From: Ascaphus truei
Taxonomy: Eukaryota; Chordata; Amphibia; Anura; Ascaphidae
Direction of reading: 5' to 3'
Length of the DNA: 64,000 nt
Assembly: GCA_036426205.1 (NCBI GenBank)
Contig: CM071579.1
Coordinates: forward strand, 12,616,071 to 12,680,070
The notes beneath the pieces are model-generated. The model was not told the origin of the DNA and ran no database searches. It was given only the letters and a program-made list of their open reading frames with translations. How positions within the stretch are numbered: position 1 is the first letter of the stretch; each line of letters begins with the position of its first letter. Shown piece by piece: positions 1-9,119 of the stretch. A program made the position numbers and the translations under genes.

Positions 1-700
1 AACATAATTATGCCCCTTTATAAAGCATTAGTAAGACCACACCTTGAATATGGAGTACAAGTGCAGAGAAGAGCCACCACATTAATAAAGGGGACGGACA
101 ATCTAACTTATGAGGAGAGGCTAGCTAAATTAGATTTATTTACATTAGAAAAGAGGTGGCTAAGAAGGGATATGATAACTATATACAAATATATTCGGGG
201 ATAGTTTAAGGAGCTATCAAAATAACTATTTATCCCAATGACAGCACAAAGGACTCGGGCCATCCCTTAAGGTTGGAGAAATGAGATGTCACCAGCAACA
301 AAGGAAATGGCTCTTTACAGTAAGGGCATTTAAAATGTGGAATTCATTACCCACAGAGACTGTGATTGCAGATACAATAGATTTGTTAAAAAAAAGGTTA
401 GATATCTTTTTAGAAAGGGAAGGTATACAGGGATATACCAAATAAGTAAACATGGGAAGGATGTTGATCCAGGGAGTAATGCGATTGCCAATTCTTGGAG
501 TCAGGAAGGAATTTATTTTTCCCCTTATGAGATATCATTGGATGATATGTCACTGGGGTTTTTGTTTGCCTTCCTCTGGATCAATATACTGTAAGTATGG
601 ATATAGGATAAAGTATCTGTTGTCTAAATGTAGCATAGGTTGAACTTGATGGACACGTCTTTTTTTTTCAACCTCATCTACTTTGTAACTATGTGTAGAA
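1..700 (+). mobile_element. CR1 LINE, 3' end of reverse-transcriptase ORF and tail
   Basis: The + strand reads as the C-terminal part of a CR1-type reverse transcriptase, with pieces such as [31 protein letters not shown] and [11 protein letters not shown] (about 10-204). The typical CR1 C-terminal extension follows in other frames (PYEISLDDMSLGFLFAFLWIN near 520-590, then LNLMD and FNLIYFVTM near 640-700). Several frameshifts and stops make it a dead copy that runs off the left edge. Family assignment is from the protein pattern. It is intronic debris, not a host gene. Confidence 0.88.
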
Positions 701-745
701 ACCAGGAACTCCCAGGGTTGTGGTGAACGCGATCTCTCCACTTCT

Positions 746-966
746 ATATGCTGGTGCCTGCTGTGATGCAACGTCCCATGGTGTCGCTTCCGGTTGCGGC
801 CGCTCAAACGAATGACGAGATGGTCACAGTCCTCCCTAGTTTCTCCCCCAACTTGGCGACTCGAGGGGCAGAGATTAGAGAGGACTGGTCATCTCGTCAT
901 TCGTTTGAGCGGCCGCAACCGGAAGCGACACCATGGGACGTTGCATCACAGCAGGCACCAGCATAT
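746..966. repeat. Perfect 77-bp inverted repeat (foldback)
   Basis: Bases 746-822 and 890-966 are exact reverse complements over 77 bp, with a 67-bp loop (823-889). The arms are GC-rich and contain a GCGGCCGC octamer. Pairing continues imperfectly a few bases into the loop. I found no convincing target-site duplication or known terminal motif, so the class is unknown. The lack of mismatches suggests a young insertion or arm-to-arm gene conversion. Confidence 0.9.
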
Positions 967-1100
967 GGAAAGTACAACTTTTTGGGGCATTATATGTTTA
1001 CATTATATATATTATATTGTAATCACGGTCACTACACACCATGGTGCTACTACTGTCACTATTAATTTGCATGTGATGCACATTTTTTTACTCTGAAAAG

Positions 1101-1395
1101 TAGAGGTGGGCGAATCTGCCCAAATCCGTTTCCCGGATCTTCACTGATGTTACCCCCAAAATCTGTTTTGCCGTGTAAAATCCGCAAACTGATTTGGGCG
1201 GTTTCAACCCGCGGGGGATTCATCAAAAACCGCCATTGGATACAATCCGTGGACGGATGACGCGGAGTGTATTGGTGCTAATAATACAAAATCCGCATCG
1301 CCGTTTTTGACATTGATCGGCTGAAATCCGCAGACCCAAAGAACCAGACGATCTGCTGCAGATCCAAATCCGCCAAACAAATTCGCCCATCTCTA
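1101..1395. mobile_element. hAT-type MITE with perfect 8-bp TSD
   Basis: A 295-bp element with terminal inverted repeats starting TAGAGGTGGGCGAAT on the left and ending ATTCGCCCATCTCTA on the right. It is flanked on both sides by CTGAAAAG (1093-1100 and 1396-1403), an exact 8-bp duplication as expected for hAT transposition. There is no coding capacity, so it is non-autonomous. A related copy lies at 40229-40585 and a fragment at 19537-19735. Confidence 0.9.
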
Positions 1396-1527
1396 CTGAA
1401 AAGGTGATTGTTCACTATTGATTATTTATTGTGCACATGACTGTGGTCACTTAGTGACAAGGACGTTTTCCCTTGCCACATTATTGCACGCTTGTGAGAG
1501 CGCCACCTCAGATTGTCTTTTGGATTA

Positions 1528-1603
1528 GGGCAGGCTGAAGCAGGGATATCCTGAAAGCCTGACCGGTTGGTGGCCCTTGAGGACTTGAGTCGGCCCCTGC
1601 ATT
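1528..1603. mobile_element. Fragment of the 'CAGGGGTGG' hAT-type MITE family
   Basis: The stretch with GCTGAAGCAGGGATATCCTG and CCCTTGAGGACTTGAG matches the right half of the MITEs at 19054-19250, 45193-45375 and 56735-56905. Only the right part is present and no target duplication can be read. Confidence 0.7.
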
Positions 1604-2874
1604 AAGGGGGATACCACTAGCACCACTGTTTGTTTTTACTTCTGTTTTCATCACTACTTTTTTTCCCCCCTTTAAAGAAACCTTGTGACCGTCTGTAGAA
1701 TTTGTTTACATGACCATTACCTTTTTAACCACGTAGGTGCTGGAGACGCTAGCCGTGCATCACATTACAGGTCCCTGTGATAGTAAAGGGAATAAAGTAC
1801 AGATGTAGGTGGACTAACGTTTTGTGCCACTGGGGGAACCTGTGGAATGCTCACCCAGCAACAAGTGATCTCTCCAAAGGGGGGTGGGGGAGATACCATT
1901 CGGAAGAACAGGCCTCTCCCGCAGGCAGCCGCATGCTTTTACTGTCCCCGGGGCCGCAGCGTTTTGCTTCTCTTGCCGCAGCTCCGGTGGCAGTAAATCT
2001 GGCTACAACTGTACCACGAGGGGGGGGAAGGGATTTCCAAAATAAAGTCGGAACTTTCCCAATTCCACTTGTGATAAAGTTCTACATATCCTCAGAAGGC
2101 AAACTTTCACCTTAATAATATCCTTGGAAGTGATCCACAATGCGCAGGTTGCAAAGCACGGCCGATAAATCATTCTCTGTGCCCTGTTGCCTGACAGATG
2201 GAGTAAGTATCCACTTATCAATTGCTTGAGTTATTTGTTTTGAAACAAACTGAGATTTATTTAGATGCAATAACTCAAAAATGTAATTTTATTAAACCCT
2301 TGGAATATAAAAAAATAAATAAATAAACAACAACAAAATAGCCGGTATGGCTTGAAAACTGCCAAAGTTCTTCCAGATCTGAGCTTTTTATCCCCAAATT
2401 ATAAGCCACTAAACACCCCAGTGAACCATAATATTTCTAGCACTGCTGTAGACATAATGTGTAACTAAGCAAACATAACCCTAAACTACTGCTATTATTT
2501 CCAGTAAACATGTTTATCAGAAGAAAAAAAAAAGAATAGAAAACGGTGTCTTTACCCTCGGTACCTTTCCCGCGGCAGTCTTATTCCCATTATTGGAACA
2601 ACTGACATTTTTATATGTTGCAAAACAAACTTTGCATTTTATGGTTTCATAAACAGAAGTAGCGCACCGCCTGCTCTAACAGTTGGAATGTTGAGCTTTT
2701 ATTAGATACTATATCAGTTAGCAGATTTGCATCATAACCCTTGTAGAACTTTGCCAACAAGAATATTTAGGCGCCTACCTACTTGTATAATATATGTAAA
2801 TGTGTTTACTTTTTCATTGAGATATATACAACAATTTAATGAAACCAGTAACAATTTGGTTTTAAAGTATTATA
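1604..2874. other. Intronic sequence, nothing recognised
   Basis: No ORF, RNA gene or repeat family is recognisable. There is a short G-rich run near 1880 and a purine-rich stretch near 2020. ORFs here are short and lack protein-like features. Confidence 0.5.
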
Positions 2875-2877
2875 TTT

Positions 2878-2908
<31 letters not shown>

Positions 2909-2942
2909 ATATGTATGTATGTATATATATATATATATATAA

Positions 2943-2981
<39 letters not shown>
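2875..2981. repeat. Compound TG/TA microsatellite
   Basis: A (TG)n run, then TATG repeats, then a long (TA)n run, with one interruption near 2942. It can form Z-DNA or cruciforms and is prone to length change. Small ORFs through it are artefacts of low complexity. Confidence 0.97.
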
Positions 2982-2984
<3 letters not shown>

Positions 2985-3527
2985 ACTTCCCTCTTTTTCT
3001 CCTTTTTATTGTTGCCATTTCTGTAAGTAGCTATTATTTAGCAGAAATAAATTAGCCATTTTTAGTTTACTATAGAATAGCCATTCTAGAGTTAGATAAG
3101 ACATTAGTAGAACAACTGTCCCATAAAACCATCAATATGCAGTAAACTGAAGTATTGCCCATTTGCCATTAATGTAGATATTTTCATAGCAAAATGTCAG
3201 CACCCTAATTACACTGTATGGCTTTGGTAAATGCCTTCCATACAAAATGAATATATGTAATATTTAGATTTAACTATCTCCCTGCTAGAGGGGTCTGCAA
3301 TGCATTGGTGATTAATATGAGCCCAAATTATACATTTTGTGATGCTACAATGTTTAGATGTGGGAGTGAACCTATTTCTATTTTACTGAAGTCCCATGTG
3401 CTAAACAGTATATCCCCCCTCAAACACCCCCTTATACAACACGTGGAGACATTTGTGCACAAAATCAGCCCACCTGAGATACCTCCCACCCTCCCTCTTC
3501 CCTCCCCGCTCTCTCTTTCTTCCCTCC
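2982..3527. other. Intronic sequence, nothing recognised
   Basis: AT-rich single-copy-looking DNA ending in a CT-rich run (3480-3527). No gene or repeat family is recognisable. Confidence 0.5.
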
Positions 3528-3530
3528 TAA

Positions 3531-3867
3531 GGCTGCGGTCCTGGTGAACGAGGGCGAGGGCGCAAGCGTTCACTTGGCTTCTCCCCGCCGCCTGCAGCAG
3601 GAAAGATCTGTGTCCTGCATGCAGAGGAGACGGGGAGGCGTGACTGTGATGTCACGGAGCTGGTTCTCCCTCATTGGGCGAACAGCTCACGTGACCCAGC
3701 CGCGCGTGAAAACCAAATTTTCTGTTTTCTCCTGCATCGCGAGCGCCGGCGCCTCTGCTCTCGTGCGCGTTCGTGCACTCTAATGACAGCCGCATAGAGG
3801 CACATCTATGTGATCGCACCACGCGCGCCCTCCTGCGTGCGCCATCGCGATCACCATGGCCGCAGCT
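3531..3867. mobile_element. Harbinger-type MITE with TAA target duplication
   Basis: The left end GGCTGCGGTCCTGG matches the reverse complement of the right end (AGCTGCGGCCATGG). Both ends are flanked by TAA (3528-3530 and 3868-3870), the 3-bp duplication typical of PIF/Harbinger. The body is GC- and CpG-rich (337 bp) with no transposase. The same style of element recurs at 15885, 18016 and 49912. Confidence 0.75.
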
Positions 3868-4087
3868 TAACTCTCTATTCCTCTCTCTCTTCCCTCCTCT
3901 TTCTCTCCTCCTCCTCCCCTTATGCCCTCCTCCTTTCCTCTCCAGCAAAACCCATATGCAGGGTGCAGAGCGACATAATGCTATCGTTGGGTAAGACGGG
4001 TTGAATGCGAGTCATGTCAGGGTAACACAAGGCAGTGATAATTTAACAGGCCGTTAAGACTATACTAATGAGCAGGGTCAGCTAGGA
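3868..4087. other. CT-rich stretch and unassigned intron
   Basis: Bases 3875-3945 are almost pure pyrimidine on the + strand and the rest is unremarkable. The ORFs here are low-complexity. Confidence 0.5.
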
Positions 4088-4460
4088 ATATTGCGGGGCT
4101 CGGTGCAGGACATGTGGTGCGGGGCCTCTTACCTTTTCCATCTCATCTCTTCGTCGAGTCCCTTATCATGGCACCACGACATGAATGACAACTGGACATC
4201 ACGTGACGCCGTGACACAATGCGGCGTCGGGTTGTCATGGCAGCGCGGCACCACAGGGCATCACATGACATCCCGTTGTCATGGCGATGTCACGCCATTT
4301 GTGCGTGCGGGACCATGATGAGTGACCTTGAAGGAAGAGTTGGCAAAGGAAAAGGCAAGAGATACCTACGGAGGCCCTGGCACTCCCCCGGCAATCTGTT
4401 TAATTGTTGTGGGGAAGAGCTCATAGCCTCTGTAGCCACGGGACTCAGTGTTATGGCACC
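4088..4460. repeat. Unclassified GC-rich repeat, related to 11185-11400
   Basis: Rich in short palindromic GTGACG/CGTCAC words. Its right part (TTTAATTGTTGTGGGGAAGAG, then GCCTCTGTA) is similar to 11310-11360, which shows it is dispersed. Probably MITE-derived, but I could not define both ends. Confidence 0.5.
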
Positions 4461-4939
4461 TACATCATGCCGGCTGTTTTTTTTCCATATATTTAGATTT
4501 GTGGATTTACGTTAACTTTGGGGAACATAACGTCCATTACTGATTTTGATTACTTGACGTTATGAACCCGGACTTGTGAATCTGGCCCTAAGGGTTTCAT
4601 TTAGGATACCCCGAAACAGCAGATTGGTGACGTTCCTGCAGTACCCGCGAATCAAGTCAATGGAGATTTTTACGGGGGCAGCTTTGATGCATATTGCCTA
4701 CTATGGCCTAGATTCACTAAACTCAGAATAACTTGAGATAAAGCATCCAGTTATATATACAATACAGACCGGCGCCACTATAGTCCAATGGTGGAAAAAG
4801 ATTGTCCAATATGGGAATGTTCTCACACGGATGGTAGCTGTAAATGTAGTTTTCAGCTGTATCTTCACTGTGTGAACTCCATCAACATATGCAGAGAGAG
4901 GAGAAACAAGAAAAAACATCATAGTACAGATATGCAATG
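4461..4939. other. Intronic sequence, nothing firmly recognised
   Basis: No coding or structural feature. The stretch at 4700-4740 looks like generic repeat debris. Confidence 0.4.
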
Positions 4940-5580
4940 ATATGATATACACCAAACAAGACTAACATTACACAAAACACATAACATAAAACATATAAGG
5001 CTGGCTGATACTAAGAATAGATTTATTAAACACAATAAAATAGCAGGCGTGGGATCCGGTTGGTAAAAACCGGAGTCCTACTTACAGCACTGCCACAGAC
5101 CATGAGCGGGGTTTTTTCAGGTAGAATTTTGACCGGCTGCAGCTCCGTCGAACACGTGGTATCCAGGAAGCTCCACAGTCCTGAAACCGGAAGTGCGTCG
5201 CTCCGTGCGACTTGCTGATTCTCCTGGAGCCGTCGATCAACCTGCTGCCGAAAATGTACTCCTGGGGGCGGATGAAATCGCCAAAAAGTCCCTCTTCAAT
5301 GGACTACTGCGGCCACAATGCTGTCCTCTGCCACACTGCACAAGTGATAATAAAAACTGCCCAACGCGTTTCGCTCTGGAGATGGTGCAGTCACACTGCG
5401 GGGGGGGGGGGGGGGGGGGTCCATGCATCCGGATCGGACCCACTGTAGTGTTAATCCTTATGCAGTTGCTGTGGCGGTTCCACAGCTTGTGGATGCCTGT
5501 GCTGAAAACAGTAGGTTGTGCTACATCTATATATACAAACATTAAGCCTTTAGTAGCCCAAATGGCTAGCTAGTCATAAA
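4940..5580 (-). repeat. Repeat with half of a hammerhead-like motif
   Basis: On the - strand it carries GAGCGAAACGCGTTGGGC (about 5358-5375): GAAA followed by the palindrome ACGCGT and then T, the same 3' half as the motifs at 5861, 20718 and 46295. The expected YTGANRA core upstream is not found, so this copy is broken. A 20-G homopolymer interrupts it. Confidence 0.5.
5400..5419 (+). repeat. 20-bp G homopolymer
   Basis: Twenty consecutive G residues on the + strand. It can form a G-quadruplex in principle. Homopolymer length in an assembly is unreliable. Confidence 0.95.
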
Positions 5581-5699
5581 TTGAGCATGGCTATCATTAT
5601 ATAGCTAGGTAGGGCGGCCCTAACGCCAACACGTTAATGATCCGGTAAAAATTAGACACTTTTTTTTCCCCTTAACACATTTTTACCCTAATCAGAGTT

Positions 5700-6163
5700 T
5701 AGGGAATCTGGGCCTAAGACTAACCAGTAGGAATGGAGAGAGAAGATCCGGTGCAACAGCAACAGCCAAAATGACGTCAGATCCGAAGTAGAACAAAAGT
5801 AACTTTATTGATGTAGACACACACTTGTAAAACAGCAGGCTGCAGCACAGCCTCCTCCTCTACGCGTTTCACGCTATACTAGCGCTTCATCTGAAGCAGT
5901 ACTGTGAAGGACACAGAAATCGGTAATCTTTGCCGTGCATTATTTCAATTTGACCTCCGTGGTCACACGAGCGTGCGCACCGTGCTACACAGTTCTGTAC
6001 AGTCTCATTATATTTCATTGGAATCAGTGGCTACATGGATTGGCGCCTAAGAACATTCCCAAGACTCCTCGTTAAAATTCCTAGTGCTTCCACAAGAAAG
6101 TGGAATTTCCATGGGTGGTGTCTGTTGCCTCATTTCGACAAATCTTAGATTTTTGGTCTTAAG
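5700..6163 (-). repeat. Hammerhead-bearing dispersed repeat
   Basis: A non-coding repeat that contains the motif at 5861-5893. Its right limit is set by the start of the solo LTR at 6164; the left limit is approximate. No reverse transcriptase or endonuclease is present. Confidence 0.5.
5861..5893 (-). ncRNA. Hammerhead-ribozyme-like motif, copy 1
   Basis: On the - strand: core CAGATGA (canonical CUGANGA with U4 changed to A), an extra A, stem II GCGCT/AGCGT with loop AGTAT, GAAA, palindromic ACGCGT, then A as the cleavage-site base. C3 and G8 are both canonical. The U4 change and the extra A predict poor or no activity. Helix I pairing is weak. Confidence 0.5.
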
Positions 6164-6418
6164 TGTGACGATACTCGTCTCCGATCAGGAAGCGGACCCG
6201 CAGGGCTGAGGTAGGGATGCCAATTAACCGACCAGAGCCCAGGGAGAGAGTATTGTTAGAGTATCCGGGGTCGGTAAGCAGGCAAAAGGTCAGGGCAGGC
6301 GGCAGTGGTGCAGAATCCAGGCGACAGACAAGAGTTCAGGGCAGGCGGGAGGCAGCGACGTTGGGGTCACAGTCCGGAGTCAGCAACAGGAATTCCAATT
6401 GAACAGGGAAGCCACAGC

Positions 6419-7090
6419 CACAGCCACAGCCACAGGAAAAAAAAAAAAGGAAGAATGGTGAAGCACTACAACAAATGTCCATAGAAAAATAAACAAACAG
6501 GAGAGTGCGTTTCCCATAAAAAATAATTATTTAATGGTCATGAGGACAAGAAAAGGGCAAAAAAGCCCCACCAACGTTTCACGCTTCTCAGAGCGCTTTG
6601 TCAAGCGTGAAACGTCGGTGGGGCATGTTTGCCCTTTTCTTGTCCTCATGACCATTAAATAATTATTTTTTATGGGAAACGCACTCTCCTGTTTGTTTAT
6701 TTTTCTATGGACATTTGTTGTAGTGCTTCACCATTCTTCCTTTTTCTCTTGTCATACCTACTGGACGGAGGCCACACCTAAGGACCCCCACTGCTGGATT
6801 GCATGGACGTTGCAGCTTCAAAAGTGAGTCACTTGCTTGCTACATGTTTTCCTGGTTATGATCTTTAATGAGATTTTGGTATTATCTAGGGTGAGTTATA
6901 TGCTTATCACTCCTGGTGTTAATGTGTGTCAATTTCTCACTATGTGATGAGTTCACTATCCAGGAGTCTACACCCAATACCTGTTGTCTTCAGTCAAGTA
7001 TTTATCCTGGGGATCCTTCTACAAGTATTCTTTATTCATTCAATTATATTTTCTGTTATCGGTCTTTAGCACCACGCATTTACATTCTAC
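6419..7090. mobile_element. Foldback element inserted in the solo LTR
   Basis: Bases 6440-6590 and 6605-6755 form a near-perfect hairpin (CATTAAATAATTATTTTTTA pairs with its complement), centred on a hammerhead-like motif. A one-sided segment follows (6756-7090). The decamer AAGCCACAGC occurs on both sides (6409-6418 and 7091-7100). It may be the target duplication, but the host is a tandem repeat containing the same decamer, so this is not proof. Confidence 0.65.
6573..6604 (-). ncRNA. Hammerhead-ribozyme-like motif, copy 2
   Basis: On the - strand: core TTGACAA (C3U and G8A, a compensatory pair), an extra A, stem II GCGCT/AGCGT, GAAA, palindromic ACGT, then T. It sits at the centre of a foldback. 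The + strand opposite also has GAAACGTC (6609-6616) but lacks a core. Confidence 0.5.
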
Positions 7091-7545
7091 AAGCCACAGC
7101 AACTGGCTAGCCTCTGGAACAGGGAAGCCACAGGGATAGGCAAGCCACAGCAACAGGCTGGCCTCTGGAACAGGGAGCACAGGGATAGGCAAGCCACAGC
7201 AACAGGCTGGCCTCTGGAACAGGGAAGCCACAGGGATAGGCAAGCCACAGCAACAGGCTAGCCTCTGGAACAGGGAGCACAGGGATAGGCAAGCCACAGC
7301 AACAGGCTGGCCCTCTGATGACCAGGGACGCCACAGGGATAGGCAGCCACAGCAACACTGGCCTCTGGAACAGGGAAGCCACAGGGATAGGCAAAGCACG
7401 CAACAGGCTGGCCTCTGGAACAGGGAGCACGGATAGGCACCACAGCAACAGCTGGCCTCTGGAACAGGGAAGCCACAGGGATAGGCAAGCCACAGCAACA
7501 GGCTGGCCTCTGGAACAGGGAAGTCACAGGGATAGGCAAGACACA
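7091..7545. repeat. Minisatellite inside the LTR, unit about 51 bp
   Basis: Eight to nine imperfect copies of a unit containing AGCCACAGCAACAGGCTGG, CCTCTGGAACAGGGA and CACAGGGATAGGCA. Units differ by small indels. ORFs read through on the - strand as PIPVASLFQRPACCCG-like repeats, but these are products of the repeat and not a protein gene. Confidence 0.92.
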
Positions 7546-7756
7546 CGGAAGACTCAGGAACTAGAGCCTTGGGTGTCAAGGAACACAATTAAAAGTATAC
7601 AATACTCAGGCAGGGGCTGGAAGTCACTGGCTTCTATTTAAGCCCTTGAACAGAGGCAGCCAATATAGCAGGCTGCCAGTAATCAAATTGTCCACAGCAG
7701 CCAGGTAAGGGCGGGTTCCAGCCAAAGCCTGGACTGGAACCCTTACATAAAGCTCC

Positions 7757-8425
7757 TGGGTATCGGTGGGCGTTGGTGTTTTGGTTTTTGTTGTACCAAT
7801 TTTTTGTCTTTTGGTTTTGCCAGAACTTTATTTTAAATATGTGCAAACGTTTCACTAAAGTTTGCAAACCGGGCAAAATGTGCCCTTTTTTCTTTTTCGA
7901 AAAGAATTAAAAGTCAATATAGATCAAAATGTATTTCCACATAACAGTTTGTGTATGTGTAATATATGATGGTGATGAAAACAATTTACCTTTCTGTAGT
8001 TGATTTGGAAATATAAATCATTTAAAAAATATATATGTGTAGGTCACCTAACATCAGGTCACATATAACTATTGTACTGCCATTTTTGCAATAATCTGGC
8101 AATAAGTGTGAAATGTGTGAACATTTCACAAAACTTTGAAATGTAAGAGAAATTAAAAAAAAAGTTTGCATATCTCAACTTGATTGTTTTTGGTTTGGGA
8201 TTAATTGTGGACAAACACAAAATAAGTAGGACATTTGTTTTGTAAATCCGAACTTTTATGCATGAGCTTGTGGGTTTTCTATTTGTGAGCGAAACAATTT
8301 CCCCAGTTGAGTCTTAGTATTTTGCGTAGATACGGAAATGCGTTCAGGAGTTTGCCTCTGACATCCGAACCAATGCTGAATTCTCAAAGTTTGGGTTTTT
8401 AACCCTTGAACCCGCCCATCCTTAC
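7757..8425. mobile_element. Possible hAT-like non-autonomous element
   Basis: The left end (GGTGGGCGTTGGTGTTTTGG) and the right end (reverse complement GATGGGCGGGTTCAAGG) resemble each other and the GTGGGCGAA termini of the hAT MITE at 1101. The interior is AT-rich and non-coding. No clean 8-bp duplication was found. Confidence 0.35.
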
Positions 8426-8996
8426 TCCTTGCAGCATCTCTGTGTAAAGCATATATGGAAAGATATTTATCGCGTCACAGGTTTAAAGAACATTACATTA
8501 TCAACCCGAGTACTGTGTCTTTGATTCCACACAAAGTTAGCTAATGAGTTCATGTTCTGCTTTCGACACCGTGCAAAACTTTTTCACCCCTTACATATTG
8601 TTTGTGCATCTCCCTCCCAGAGCTCCAGTAGCAATCAAGGGGTTAAGCATATCTTGACAAAGATAAATTACAAATCTCTCTTTCGCTGGCTGCAGTATGG
8701 TTCACAGACTTATGTCCATTATTTCTGGTGGCCATCCATACTGAGGACTCTTTTTCTAGCACACCGGCTACAGTGATTGTTTTCTGTGATAGATTTTCTA
8801 TAAACCCCCAGATAGTTTCCCCTTTCCAAATAAATGAGAAAGCTCGCTCTGCCATGAAGTATTACTGTACCCTAGAATTGGAGCAGTGACCAATAGTCCC
8901 CACTGCAAGCTCCATCCTCTGACAGGCTCGTTATTAGTTCTTAGTGACTTTGCAAACTTCAGACAAGCGGGTCTTCTTTCTTTTGTCTTCTTGTAG
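8426..8996 (+). other. NELL1: NELL1 intron, end of upstream intron with acceptor
   Basis: Unremarkable sequence ending in a strong pyrimidine tract (8971-8994, mostly T/C) and AG at 8995-8996, a good 3' splice site. No repeat family is recognised. Confidence 0.75.
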
Positions 8997-9119
8997 AACA
9001 TGATGAATGTAGCAGCGGACAGACCAACTGTGATGAGAATGCAATCTGCACTAACTCTGTCAGGGGACATAGCTGCACCTGCAAACCTGGATATGTGGGA
9101 AATGGGACCATCTGTCGGG
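8997..9119 (+). CDS. NELL1: NELL1 internal exon encoding one EGF-like domain
   Basis: This 123-bp exon encodes about 41 residues that start (E)HDECSSGQTNCDENAICTN and end CKPGYVGNGTICR. Six cysteines are in EGF order, and DEC at the start suggests a calcium-binding type. NELL1 is a secreted glycoprotein with an N-terminal thrombospondin-like domain, VWC domains and a row of EGF domains; it binds protein kinase C and acts in bone formation. The acceptor is TTCTTGTAG/AA and the donor is CGGG/GTAGGT. Both introns are phase 1, so the exon is symmetric and could be skipped without a frameshift. I choose NELL1 over NELL2 because, from memory, ENAICTN, GHSCTCKPGYVGNGTICR fit NELL1, whereas NELL2 has ENALCFN and CKPGYTGNGTTCK. 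A conserved open frame with intact splice sites argues for a functional exon. No other exon was found. Confidence 0.9.

Larger units (their letters stand above)
6164..7747 (-). mobile_element. Solo LTR (Ty3/Gypsy-type), 1.58 kb, with nested insertion
   Basis: It begins TGTGACGATACTCG and ends CCCTTACA, i.e. TG...CA on either strand. Five-base flanks are TTAAG (6159-6163) and TAAAG (7748-7752), one mismatch from a perfect 5-bp duplication. No internal domain is present, so it is a solo LTR left by LTR-LTR recombination. It includes a minisatellite (7091-7545) and a foldback insertion (6419-7090). The - orientation is inferred by analogy with the LTR element at 26418. Confidence 0.75.

Noticed and set aside
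3652..3948. 98-residue Arg/Gly-rich ORF on the - strand
   Set aside because: It overlaps a GC-rich Harbinger-type MITE and a pyrimidine tract. Composition artefact.
6605..6616. Second hammerhead-like motif on the + strand opposite the 6573 copy
   Set aside because: GAAACGTC is present but the upstream seven bases (TTCTCAG) do not resemble the core. It is the palindrome's reflection.
7040..7588. ORFs up to 182 residues on the - strand (PIPVASLFQRPACC repeats), or a CRISPR-like array
   Set aside because: The array is a direct minisatellite inside an LTR with no unique spacers. The ORFs follow the unit.
8997..9119. NELL2 rather than NELL1
   Set aside because: From memory, residues ENAICTN, GHSCTCKPGYVGNGTICR fit NELL1. 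NELL2 differs at several of these. A direct alignment would settle it.
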